64,000 nt of DNA from Phycisphaera sp. (GTDB lineage Bacteria; Planctomycetota; Phycisphaerae; Phycisphaerales; Zrk34): assembly GCA_016125285.1 (NCBI GenBank), contig WGMA01000007.1, forward strand, positions 52,017-116,016, in the 5' to 3' direction. The translations under genes were made by a program, and so were the position numbers. Numbering within the stretch: the first letter of the stretch is position 1; each line of letters starts with the position of its first letter. Of this stretch, positions 56,404 to 64,000 are shown piece by piece. The notes under the pieces were generated by a model. That model was not told where the DNA came from and made no database searches. It saw nothing but the letters and a program-made list of their open reading frames with translations.

Positions 56404-58901
56404 ACAAGGCAATCTGTCGAGGCTGTTGTTTGTTGATTTGCCTGGCTGCCGCGGCGCCGGTCGTCTCCGCCTCGGATCAGGGATCCGTGGCCAATAAAGA
56501 CACGTTCGACCGGGTTGTGAATCCCTTCCTGAACAAATACTGCACCGGCTGCCACGGTGAAACGAAGGACAAAGGCCATATTCGGTTGCACCGTCTTAGC
56601 TTTGACCTGGCCGCTTCGAAGGATCTGGAGAACTGGCAAAAGGTGCTCAAGCAACTCGAACTCGGCGAGATGCCTCCCGAAGAAAAGCCTCAGCCGTCCG
56701 CGGAGGCCAGGAAGCAGGTTGTCGACTGGATCGATTCGGAGCTGTTCAAATCCGGTCATGGGGCGGCTTATGAGCAGAAGATGCAAAAGCCCCAGTATGG
56801 CAACTATGTGGATAACGACAGGTTGTTCTCCGGGGAAATCAAGGAACTCGCCTATTCCCCGGCGCGGTTGTGGAGAAGGAACCCGAGCCAGTTTGATCTT
56901 GCCAAGATGACCTACTTCGGGGTCCACAGCAATTCCTCTCGAACCGTCGGCGAGGTCGACAAGCTCAAGCAGCCCTTCAATGGCGGCGATTCGGAAGGGA
57001 TCAATGACTACGCCGCGCTGTTCTATGCGGACTCGGCGACCTTTGACACGCTGTACAGAAACGCGGAGTTCGTCGTCGACCGAACGCTACTCATGGCCTT
57101 CATCGAGTACGACTACAAATCCCAGGGCAAGACGATGGAGGATTGGAAGGCCGATCGCGCCAAGGTCCTGCAGGCGCAGGCAGATGAAATCGAGCGGTTC
57201 AAGAAGGAAGGCAAGACGACCAGGTACATCGGCCGAGCGCACGCGGAAGCCAACGCAAAATACAACCTGGAAACGCCGCAGGTCTACCGGGACATCATCC
57301 TGGGCGATGGCAATCCCACGAAGGCCCAGATGGAAGCGGCGATCAGGTATCACATCTTTCGCACCGGGCAGCTCGAACCCACGCAGGATGATCTCGACAA
57401 ATACACAAACTTCATGCGAGACGGCATCGCGAAAACAGGGCCTTACTTCGGCCTGCGAAACGTCCTGATCGCGATCCTCGTCAGTCCCAGGTACATCTAC
57501 CGCTCGGAACTCGGGCTGGGCAAAGCCGTCGGTGACGGCCGCTTCATGCTTTCTCCCGCGGAGCTGGCCTATGCCATTTCATACGCCCTGACCGACGAGA
57601 AGCCGGACGCGCAGCTCCTCGAGGCGGTTCACAGCGGGCGCCTTGAAACACGTGAGGATGTCCGTCGGGAGGTCGTGCGGCTGTTGGAAGATGACAGCAC
57701 GGAGAAGCCGAGGATTTTGAGGTTCTTTCACGAGTTCTTCGGCTATGACCGCGCCCCGGAAGTGTTCAAAGACGACGCTCGCTTTTTCGACGGGTACACC
57801 TTCTTCCATGTGGCCACGAGCTATGTGCACGATACCGACACGCTGGTCGAATACATCCTCAAAAGAGACAAGGACGTCTTCAAAGAACTCCTCTCAACAG
57901 ACAAATACTTTGTGGCGCACAGCGGAGACAACGAAGCTGTCAAAGCCGAAGTCGAGGCCCACAAGAAGCTGTACGCGTATTTCAAGGACAAGAACTGGAA
58001 GAATTACGCCAAGAACTCCAAAGTGAAGGAACAGCCCAGCGAAGCGGACTTAAAGTACGCGCAGTCGCTTTGCGCGGAGTTTAAAGGGTTGAAGGGTGAT
58101 GGCATTTACAGCCTCATGAAATCGCTGGCCCCGTTCGAAGAGAAAGGGATAACGCCGTTCACCTATTCGCAGAGGCGTTCGCGGGACGCACAGTTCAAGG
58201 GACTGATGGCGTACAACATCTCCGGCTACGACTGGGATTATCCGGTTGAGCAGCCGTTTGTGCTGGCCGAAGGCAAGCGGGCGGGGATCCTTTCTCACCC
58301 GAGTTGGCTGATCGCTCATTCGCTGAACGCGACGACGGACCCGGTCCGCCGCGGTAAGTGGATCCGCGAACGCCTCCTTGCGGGAACGGTCCCCGACGTG
58401 CCGATCACCGTGGACGCTTCGATTCCCGAAGACCACGACAAGACGCTGAGAGAGCGTTACTCGGTTACCGAAGCGAAAGAGTGCTGGAAGTGCCACGTCA
58501 AGATGAATCCCCTCGGGTATCCGTTCGAGATCTTCGATGACTTCGGCCGCTGGAGGGACAGGGAGATCATGGAAGGACTGCCCAAGGAAGGCAAGGAATA
58601 CCAGACCCGGCCGATCAACGCGAAGGGGTGGCTGGATGGGACGGGGAACAAGGAACTCGACGGAGAAGTCACCGACGCGATCGACCTCGTGCATCGGCTG
58701 GCGGAATCCAGACGCGTTCAGCAGAGCTTCATCCGTCACGCGTTTCGCTACTGGATGGGGCGTAACGAGCTGCTGTCCGATTCAAGAACGTTGATCGCGG
58801 CCGAGAAGGCGTACATGGACAACGGTGGGAGCTTTAAGGCGATGCTGATATCGCTGCTCACGTCTGATTCGTTCATCTACAGAAAAGGCTTGGAACACTA
58901 G
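56400..58901 (+). CDS. DUF1592/DUF1588/DUF1585 planctomycete cytochrome (copy 3)
   Basis: An 833-residue exported protein (signal peptide about 1-24). First heme motif CTGCH (48-52), then LGEMPPEEKPQPSAEARKQV, a DUF1592-type region (LSPAELAYAISYALTDEKPD), DUF1588 (RGKWIRERLLAGTVPDVPIT) with CWKCHVKMNPLG (695-706) and DUF1585 (FRYWMGRNELLSDSRTL). The sequence is nearest to copy 2, sharing segments such as QYGNYVDNDRLFSGE. The frame continues upstream to 56283 inside the YdjY gene, but the ATG at 56400, coupled to its stop, yields a clean signal peptide. DUF1552 follows 10 bp later. Confidence 0.9.
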   Translation: MNKAICRGCCLLICLAAAAPVVSASDQGSVANKDTFDRVVNPFLNKYCTGCHGETKDKGHIRLHRLSFDLAASKDLENWQKVLKQLELGEMPPEEKPQPSAEARKQVVDWIDSELFKSGHGAAYEQKMQKPQYGNYVDNDRLFSGEIKELAYSPARLWRRNPSQFDLAKMTYFGVHSNSSRTVGEVDKLKQPFNGGDSEGINDYAALFYADSATFDTLYRNAEFVVDRTLLMAFIEYDYKSQGKTMEDWKADRAKVLQAQADEIERFKKEGKTTRYIGRAHAEANAKYNLETPQVYRDIILGDGNPTKAQMEAAIRYHIFRTGQLEPTQDDLDKYTNFMRDGIAKTGPYFGLRNVLIAILVSPRYIYRSELGLGKAVGDGRFMLSPAELAYAISYALTDEKPDAQLLEAVHSGRLETREDVRREVVRLLEDDSTEKPRILRFFHEFFGYDRAPEVFKDDARFFDGYTFFHVATSYVHDTDTLVEYILKRDKDVFKELLSTDKYFVAHSGDNEAVKAEVEAHKKLYAYFKDKNWKNYAKNSKVKEQPSEADLKYAQSLCAEFKGLKGDGIYSLMKSLAPFEEKGITPFTYSQRRSRDAQFKGLMAYNISGYDWDYPVEQPFVLAEGKRAGILSHPSWLIAHSLNATTDPVRRGKWIRERLLAGTVPDVPITVDASIPEDHDKTLRERYSVTEAKECWKCHVKMNPLGYPFEIFDDFGRWRDREIMEGLPKEGKEYQTRPINAKGWLDGTGNKELDGEVTDAIDLVHRLAESRRVQQSFIRHAFRYWMGRNELLSDSRTLIAAEKAYMDNGGSFKAMLISLLTSDSFIYRKGLEH

Positions 58902-58911
58902 GGAGTTGATC

Positions 58912-60303
58912 ATGGCTTACACACGCCGGAATATCGTCAAAGGTCTCACGCTCGGTGCGGGCTTGCCGGTGCTGGCGCCGATCTTGGCGCAGCTGGAACG
59001 CGAGGCCGCCGGCGCCACTGTGGAGGGTCCCAAGCGGTTCGTCTTCGTGGCCGTCAGCAGCGGCATCATGCCGAACGAAGTCGAGCCGCCCGCTTTCAAG
59101 GACAAGAGCAAGGACGAATACTTCAATGTCGCGCTCGATCAATACGAACTCGAGCCGGCCATGAAGCCATTCGAGCCGCTCAAGGACTACCTGTCTGTCA
59201 TTCAGGGGCTGTCCGGCAAGATGTGCTCCGGTGGTCACACAGGCAACTACGGCGCATTGGGTGTCTGGCGAGCGCCGGGCGAAGGGGGCGCGCCGCCGCC
59301 GAAGCGTGCGACCGTCGATCACATGCTCTCGAAGCTGTTCCCCGCGGCCGTCAATCACCTGACCACGGGCTATGCGGGCAAATGGGGCTCGCGCACCTTT
59401 GAGGGTGTCGTCTACCCGGACATCTCGGCTGCGGGACCTCAGAAGACCATCCCGTTCCAGGCCTCACCTGACATCGTGTTTGAGCAATTGTTCGGGACCG
59501 TGGCGTCCAAGGACAGGTACAGCGCGAAGAAGCTTGTTTGCAAGAAGAATCTTCTGGATTTCATGACCGAAGACGTCACGAAGCTTCAAAAGGCGCTGCC
59601 TACGCAAGAGAAGGCGAAACTGGATCACTACCTCGACGCCCTCGAAGGCCTGCAGGATCAGGATGTCAAGATCGCTGCGCTGCGAGAGAGCCTCGAAAAG
59701 AACGTTCCGGAGTTCTCGGATAAGTACACGTCGACCGAGGCCGAGCGGCGACAGGAAGCGCACTTCGATCTGATCGCCGCGGCGCTGATCTCCGGGATCA
59801 CCAACGTCGTGACCATGAAGATCGACAACTCGGCGACGTTCTATCGTGGATTGGGGATCACCGAAAAGAGCGTCCACGGAATCGGTCACAACGAGTCATC
59901 GAACGGCAAGACCGGCTTTGAGTGCCGCGATGTCATCCGTAGGCATCACTTCGAGCTCATCGCCCACCTGGCCGACAAACTCAAGCGCGTGCCGGAAGGC
60001 GAAGGCAACATGCTCGACAACACGATGATTGTCTACATCAGCCCGGCCGGAGACCGGCACCACGGGAAGCTGGACAGCTGGCCGATGGTCATCCTCGGCG
60101 GCTGCGGCAAGAGGCTGAAACTACCCGGTCGATACCTCCAATTCCCCGGGTACGGTCAGAAGGATCACAAAACCATCGGGAACTGGTGGACGAGTGTCCT
60201 GAACGCGTACGGGAATCCGATCAAGCACTACGGCGATTTTGATCCCGCGCTGATGAAGGGCGGCTTCGATCAGGAAGGCCCGATACCGGAGATCATCGCG
60301 TGA
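58912..60303 (+). CDS. DUF1552 family Tat-exported protein (copy paired with cytochrome 3)
   Basis: A 463-residue protein with a twin-arginine-type leader (YTRRNIVKGLTLGAGLPVLA). DUF1552 blocks: RFVFVAVSSGIMPNEVEPPA, LSVIQGLSGKMCSGGHTGNY, ITNVVTMKIDNSATFYRG, MLDNTMIVYISPAGDRHHGK and PGYGQKDHKTIGNWWTSVLN. AGGGAG lies six bases before the ATG, preferred over an upstream TTG. The following 205 bp hold no gene or clear terminator; an esterase-like gene starts next on the same strand. Confidence 0.9.
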   Translation: MAYTRRNIVKGLTLGAGLPVLAPILAQLEREAAGATVEGPKRFVFVAVSSGIMPNEVEPPAFKDKSKDEYFNVALDQYELEPAMKPFEPLKDYLSVIQGLSGKMCSGGHTGNYGALGVWRAPGEGGAPPPKRATVDHMLSKLFPAAVNHLTTGYAGKWGSRTFEGVVYPDISAAGPQKTIPFQASPDIVFEQLFGTVASKDRYSAKKLVCKKNLLDFMTEDVTKLQKALPTQEKAKLDHYLDALEGLQDQDVKIAALRESLEKNVPEFSDKYTSTEAERRQEAHFDLIAAALISGITNVVTMKIDNSATFYRGLGITEKSVHGIGHNESSNGKTGFECRDVIRRHHFELIAHLADKLKRVPEGEGNMLDNTMIVYISPAGDRHHGKLDSWPMVILGGCGKRLKLPGRYLQFPGYGQKDHKTIGNWWTSVLNAYGNPIKHYGDFDPALMKGGFDQEGPIPEIIA

Positions 60304-60508
60304 CGTTCCGCCGCCATACGGTCAGCCAATGAAACGCGCTACGTCGCATTGGGTGTGGAAGCCTTCCGTCGGTCGACGGCGCTGCCCGGAGCGTGCGCCC
60401 GGTGGCACACGGGTCGGACCGGCCGATTGAGTCGGGCGTTGCGCCTCCGCCGAAAGAAGTCGTGCCGCGCACCGTCGGCCGAATCCAGATTCTGTGAAGG
60501 AGAACATG

Positions 60509-62392
60509 ATGAACTTGCAGGCTCGCTCCCTTCAACGTGTCGCAATCATCGCGCTGCTGTTTGGGGCGGTGGCGTACGCTGCCGAACCGTTGCCGAAGCA
60601 GGATGTCTTTATTGATCCCGCGGCCGGTGGGGGATTCTGCGTTCACAGTCTTTTTCAGAGCAACATGGTTCTGCAGCGTTCGAAGCCGATCGTTGTGTGG
60701 GGCTGGTCGACGCCGGGCGACAAGATCACCGTCACGTTCGCCGGCAACGCGGCCACCGCCACCGCCGAAAAGGACCACAGCTGGCGGGCGACGCTGCCCG
60801 CCATGGACGCCAGTTCAGAACCGGCGACCATGAGCATTCAAGGTCCGGACGGCACGGTCGCTTTGGAAAACGTTCTCATCGGCGACGTCTGGGTGCTTGG
60901 CGGTCAAAGCAACATGGAGCGTCCGCTCACGGCCGTGGAAAACGGTGAGCTTGAAATCGCGGCGGCGCATTTCCCAAACATTCGCATACTCACGGTGCCG
61001 AAGATCTTCGGCCCGGAACTCAGGAAGAACTTCCCTCGCGCCGATCAGTCCGGCGGGAGTGGCAGCCTCGCGGGCGACTGGCAGGTCTGCTCGCCGGAAA
61101 CCGTGCCGGGTTTGTCCGCCATCGGTTACGTCATGGCGCGCCGCATCCACATGGTCACGGGGGTCCCGATCGGCGTCATCAATACCTCACGCGGCGGCAC
61201 CACCGTGGAGGCGTGGACGCCCGAGGCGCGGCTCCGAAAGATCGACGCCCCGGAAGCGAAAGAGATGCTCGCAAAATGGGACGAACAGATCGCGGCCTAT
61301 GACCCGAAAGCCGACCTCCAGAAGCAGGTCGATAAGTACGAAGCCAAGGTCGCCGAGCTGAAGGAGAAGAAGAAGGCGATCCCCGCCGACATGAAGCCGC
61401 CCACCGTGCCGAGTCCGGGCCCCGCGTACAGCCATCGCCCACCCGGCAATTGCTACGCGAGTGTGATCGCTCCGATCGCCGGGTTCCCCGTGAAGGGCGT
61501 CATCTTCCACCAGGGATACAACAACTGCTTCGACGGCGTGCACGGCGCGCGGATGTATCGCGCCGTGTTCCCGGAAATGATCCGCGGGTGGCGCGACGCG
61601 TTCAACGACGCGGACTTGCCGTTCGGCATCCTCAGCCAGTGCACCGCCGGGAAAGTTCAGGATCGCAACGACTTCCTCGCACACATCGGCGATATCGGTG
61701 CGCGGATTCGTGAGGCCCAATACCAGACGTTCCTTGAGTTCTACAAAGCCGGCGACAAGAACATCGGCTTCGTCAGCACCTATGACCTGCGGCGATCCTC
61801 GTACCACCCGGGATTGAAGATCCCCGCCGGGGAGCGCATCGCGCGTTGGGCGCTGGCGACGCAGTACGGCATGGAGGAGGCGTTCCGTTGGTTGCCGCCG
61901 ATTCTCAAGGAAATGAAGGCGCAGGACGGCGCCATCGTTCTTTCGTTCGACCAGTCGGTCGCGCCGGTTTCGGACGGCTCTGACATGGAGGGGTTCGCCA
62001 TCGCCGGCGCCGACATGAAGTTTCAACCCGCCACGACCACCTACGCGGTCATCAGCAAGGATTCCCGCGGACGTGAGAAGCAAGACCAGACGACGCTCGT
62101 CCTGAAGAGTCCGCTGGTGCCCAATCCGGTGCATTTCCGCTACGCCTGGGCGCGCAGTCCGATGGGCAACGTCCAGGTTGCGCGAGGCTCGGACATACCG
62201 CTGGCAACCCAGCGCAGTGATCACTGGACCAATGGAGACCTGCTCAAAGCCCTGACCGGCCAAGACGCGGAGGATCCTCTCACGCTCAGCCGCGGCGAGA
62301 AGCGGCAACTCGACGCCGCACTGGCGCAAGAAGACCGGCGGCGCCTCGCTGCAGAAGCCAAAGCGATTCTTGAGCAACAGCAGCAGCCATAG
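60509..62392 (+). CDS. Sialate O-acetylesterase-like SGNH hydrolase, secreted
   Basis: A 627-residue exported enzyme (signal peptide about 1-24, ending VAYAAE). A beta-sandwich (45-125; SNMVLQRSKPIVVWGWSTPG) precedes the SGNH block I VLGGQSNMERPL with Ser134, then GVINTSRGGTTVEAWTPEA, VKGVIFHQGYNNC and YHPGLKIPAGERIARWALA, which fits the later catalytic block. Family members remove O-acetyl groups from sialic acids or plant polysaccharides. An insertion of charged helix (KADLQKQVDKYEAKVAELKE) lies at about 275-305. Start chosen at 60509 because AGGAG is six bases away; ATG at 60506 and GTG at 60494 are possible. It extends the third module with a carbohydrate-active enzyme. Confidence 0.82.
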   Translation: MNLQARSLQRVAIIALLFGAVAYAAEPLPKQDVFIDPAAGGGFCVHSLFQSNMVLQRSKPIVVWGWSTPGDKITVTFAGNAATATAEKDHSWRATLPAMDASSEPATMSIQGPDGTVALENVLIGDVWVLGGQSNMERPLTAVENGELEIAAAHFPNIRILTVPKIFGPELRKNFPRADQSGGSGSLAGDWQVCSPETVPGLSAIGYVMARRIHMVTGVPIGVINTSRGGTTVEAWTPEARLRKIDAPEAKEMLAKWDEQIAAYDPKADLQKQVDKYEAKVAELKEKKKAIPADMKPPTVPSPGPAYSHRPPGNCYASVIAPIAGFPVKGVIFHQGYNNCFDGVHGARMYRAVFPEMIRGWRDAFNDADLPFGILSQCTAGKVQDRNDFLAHIGDIGARIREAQYQTFLEFYKAGDKNIGFVSTYDLRRSSYHPGLKIPAGERIARWALATQYGMEEAFRWLPPILKEMKAQDGAIVLSFDQSVAPVSDGSDMEGFAIAGADMKFQPATTTYAVISKDSRGREKQDQTTLVLKSPLVPNPVHFRYAWARSPMGNVQVARGSDIPLATQRSDHWTNGDLLKALTGQDAEDPLTLSRGEKRQLDAALAQEDRRRLAAEAKAILEQQQQP

Positions 62393-62639
62393 ACACGGAG
62401 GGCGATATGCGCGCGTCAAAGTTGATTGCAGGCAGGCGCGGGTCAACGATCTGCTGTCGGAGTCCGCGGAACTCGTAGTGTATTGCCACGCGCTGCCGGA
62501 CCACTACGCGACGCTGTGTGCCGTGTACCCGGCGGGGTCTATCAATCGTCTGTTGATCTCGATGAAGTAGTGATGTGTGAGGTCGTGTCCAGCCCCCGAG
62601 CCGCGGGTCGTGGCGGTGGGACGTATGTGATGAGCAGCG

Positions 62640-63126
62640 TGTCGGGCGACTACACGCTGCCGAACCTCGTGGCGGGCAATCACCAGATCCGCGTGGCGTA
62701 TCCCGAGGGCTGGGCGGAGACGGACCCGGGCATGGAGGTGGCGAACGTGACTGTCGCCGACGGCGACAGGCTCGCCGACAAGCTGCGCGTGGTGCGTTCG
62801 ATGACGGCGAATATCGGCACGCACGCCGAGGCGTCGTACTTCATGCGGACGGCGTACAAGCCGATCGCGACGCTCTACCACCCGATGCTCGGCGCGTACG
62901 CGCAGTCCGTGCTGGGGCCGGCGGCGTGAAGGAAGGCGGCATCCATGGTGAGACGGATGAGCTCGGTTCGCAGGTCACGAAGGATCCCGTAACGCCCGGC
63001 GACCTGCACGCGACGGTCGGCTGGGCGTTGGGGCTCAACCCCGATCAGCCGATCTTTACGCCGAGCGGGCGTCCGATCCCCGTTGGCGGGCACGGCGCGA
63101 AGGTCGCGATGGAAGTCTTTGCTTGA
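62640..63126 (+). pseudogene. Decayed chimera: SdrD-like segment and DUF1501 fragments
   Basis: In one frame (about 62640-62929) a piece resembling an SdrD B-type surface repeat (VSGDYTLPNLVAGNHQIRVA) runs into a DUF1501-like piece (RLADKLRVVRSMTANIGTHA, then TLYHPMLGAYAQSVLGPAA). In another frame (62929-63126) the C-terminal DUF1501 part follows (HGETDELGSQVTKDPVTPGD, LHATVGWALGLNPDQPI). The middle of DUF1501 is missing and the frame shifts between pieces. The region upstream, 62393-62640, shows no gene that I can support. Confidence 0.6.
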
Positions 63127-63295
63127 GTCGTACCATCAACCGTAAAGGCCTCTACAGCATGCACATCACGGGCGCGCCTGCGCCGGTTCGGCCGGGTTCT
63201 GTTGCGTAAGGCCCGGGAGACTTCGACGGGAATGTCGTGGCTTCAGGACGATGCAAAGGAAGCGCCGGAATGATCATCCGGTCGCCGGCTGCCTC

Positions 63296-63323
63296 TTGTC
63301 TTTCAGCATCTTGAACGTATAAT
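63296..63323 (+). promoter_or_regulatory. Putative sigma70-type promoter for the LEPRLLLS surface gene
   Basis: TTGTCT (63296-63301) and TATAAT (63318-63323) are separated by 16 bp. The predicted start lies about 130 bases before the ATG at 63459. This is the best -35/-10 pair seen in the window. Between the pseudogene at 63126 and this promoter there is nothing else I can support. Confidence 0.6.
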
Positions 63324-63394
63324 TCGACTATCAAGGCAGCGCCTCCACATTTGTTCTTCCGCTCGCTTTGATGTGGGACGAGAACGCGTACGCA

Positions 63395-63440
63395 GAGGGC
63401 AACACCCATCCATAGGAGATGGGCGTTGTTTTTGGCCCTC
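63395..63440 (+). promoter_or_regulatory. Structured leader hairpin with U-tract
   Basis: An 11-bp stem with one A-C mismatch (CAACACCCATC at 63400-63410 with GATGGGCGTTG at 63418-63428) has a 7-nt loop and is followed by TTTTT. An outer pair, GAGGGC (63395-63400) and GCCCTC (63435-63440), could fold around it. It lies between the promoter and the start codon, so it may act as an attenuator or processing signal rather than as the end of an upstream gene. Confidence 0.5.
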
Positions 63441-63458
63441 TGGTAGAAGGTGAGTCGT

Positions 63459-64000
63459 ATGGTGGAGTCCCATCGATCTCCGAACGAACTCAGTCAAGCA
63501 TATTCATCCGAAGTGTCCGACACGCGCGCGAAACAAACGCGTGCGCGGCGTCGGAGGGTCCGCTGGCACCTGCTGCGGTCGCTGGCGGGCATGTATACGC
63601 GCGACGTGTTCATGCGCGTGATGCGCCGTGCCGCGGCTGGGCGTGTGTCGGCGTGGACGACGGATCGGTGGGTTGGTCTCGAACCGCTCGAACCGCGCCT
63701 GTTGCTGTCGTCCGACTTCGGCGACCTGCCGTCGCCGTACGCGACGCTGGCCGCCGACGGCGGGGCCGAGCACACGATCGGCACGCTCATGCTCGGCTCG
63801 TCTGTGGACGGCGAGTCTGACGGCGTGCCGTCGGCGAACGCGGATGGTGACGGCGGTGATGAAGACGGCGTGACGTTCGGATCGCTTCAGGTGGGCCAGC
63901 TCGACGCGACGGTGACGGTGAACGTGCAGGGCGCGGCCGGTAAGCTGGACGCGTGGATCGACTTCAACGGCGACGGGTCGTTCGGCGGGCCCGGCGAACA
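63459..64000 (+). CDS. Large surface protein, 5' part (LEPRLLLS motif, GEVED domain); continues beyond the window
   Basis: An open frame of 180 codons runs from the ATG at 63459 to the end of the window without a stop. GAAGGTGA lies just upstream. Residues 1-65 are basic (QTRARRRRVRWHLLRSLAG) and precede LEPLEPRLLLSSDFGDLPSP, which carries the LEPRLLLS motif typical of large planctomycete exported proteins. A GEVED domain follows (SSVDGESDGVPSANADGDGG, then DEDGVTFGSL and LDAWIDFNGDGSFGG), rich in Asp/Gly and likely to bind calcium. Such proteins are usually several thousand residues long and end in adhesin-like repeats. The C-terminus and full size cannot be seen. Confidence 0.85.
   Translation, partial: MVESHRSPNELSQAYSSEVSDTRAKQTRARRRRVRWHLLRSLAGMYTRDVFMRVMRRAAAGRVSAWTTDRWVGLEPLEPRLLLSSDFGDLPSPYATLAADGGAEHTIGTLMLGSSVDGESDGVPSANADGDGGDEDGVTFGSLQVGQLDATVTVNVQGAAGKLDAWIDFNGDGSFGGPGE

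Noticed and set aside
62393..62640. Small genes after the sialate-esterase-like gene
   Set aside because: Short frames here have no start signal or recognisable motif, and the area looks like decayed sequence.

Overview
The window is high-GC bacterial chromosome from a member of the Planctomycetota, probably class Phycisphaerae. The lineage call rests on marker families: planctomycete-type cytochromes with two CxxCH motifs, DUF1501 and DUF1552 Tat proteins, a prepilin-like protein with an N-methylation motif, and a surface protein carrying the LEPRLLLS motif and a GEVED domain. No rRNA, CRISPR array, integrase or transposase was seen. There is one intact tRNA gene.

Layout. (1) 0-12 kb, mostly minus strand: a secreted G8/beta-helix protein, a secreted protein of unknown function, a small protein that may be leaderless, a DsbD-alpha-like protein, a fused PlsC/GNAT acyltransferase of the ornithine-lipid type, a 200-residue unknown protein, and a membrane-anchored trypsin-like protein with a zinc ribbon. 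A 7-bp tandem repeat and a short degenerate repeat lie at 5.26-5.44 kb. (2) 11.6-14 kb: two secreted proteins with Pro/Lys/Ala-rich linkers and a pseudopilin-like protein. (3) 14-21.3 kb: a surface-glycan gene set (nucleotide-sugar dehydrogenase, Gfo/Idh/MocA oxidoreductase, GT2, NAD-dependent epimerase, sugar C-methyltransferase, polytopic membrane protein). (4) 21.4-27.5 kb: a tripartite RND efflux operon with ATGA overlaps. (5) 27.5-32.8 kb, minus strand: a DUF1501 protein, a secreted beta-repeat protein, and a DUF1549/DUF1553 cytochrome.

(6) 33-62.4 kb, the accessory part. Three paralogous pairs of a diheme-motif DUF1592/DUF1588/DUF1585 protein followed by a Tat-exported DUF1552 protein occur at 36.9, 47.2 and 56.4 kb. 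Each lies near its own regulator (GntR/FCD, or XylR-like AraC) and different secreted partners: a catalytically dead caspase-like domain fused to an FGE/SUMF1 domain, an alpha/beta-hydrolase-like protein, a DUF6288-like PDZ/HEAT protein, a YdjY-domain protein, and a sialate O-acetylesterase-like enzyme. The first module lies between an intact tRNA-Arg(CCG) and a 3' tRNA-Arg(CCG) fragment, which suggests a genomic island. Decayed DUF1501 remnants lie at 33.3 and 62.7-63.1 kb. (7) 63.3-64 kb: a promoter and a structured leader precede a LEPRLLLS/GEVED surface protein that runs off the window.

A reasonable overall reading is a carbohydrate-responsive set of exported redox and hydrolase modules, turned over by duplication and decay, next to genes for surface glycan, lipid and efflux. 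The biochemical roles of the DUF1592 and DUF1552 families are not established, so the module function is inference.
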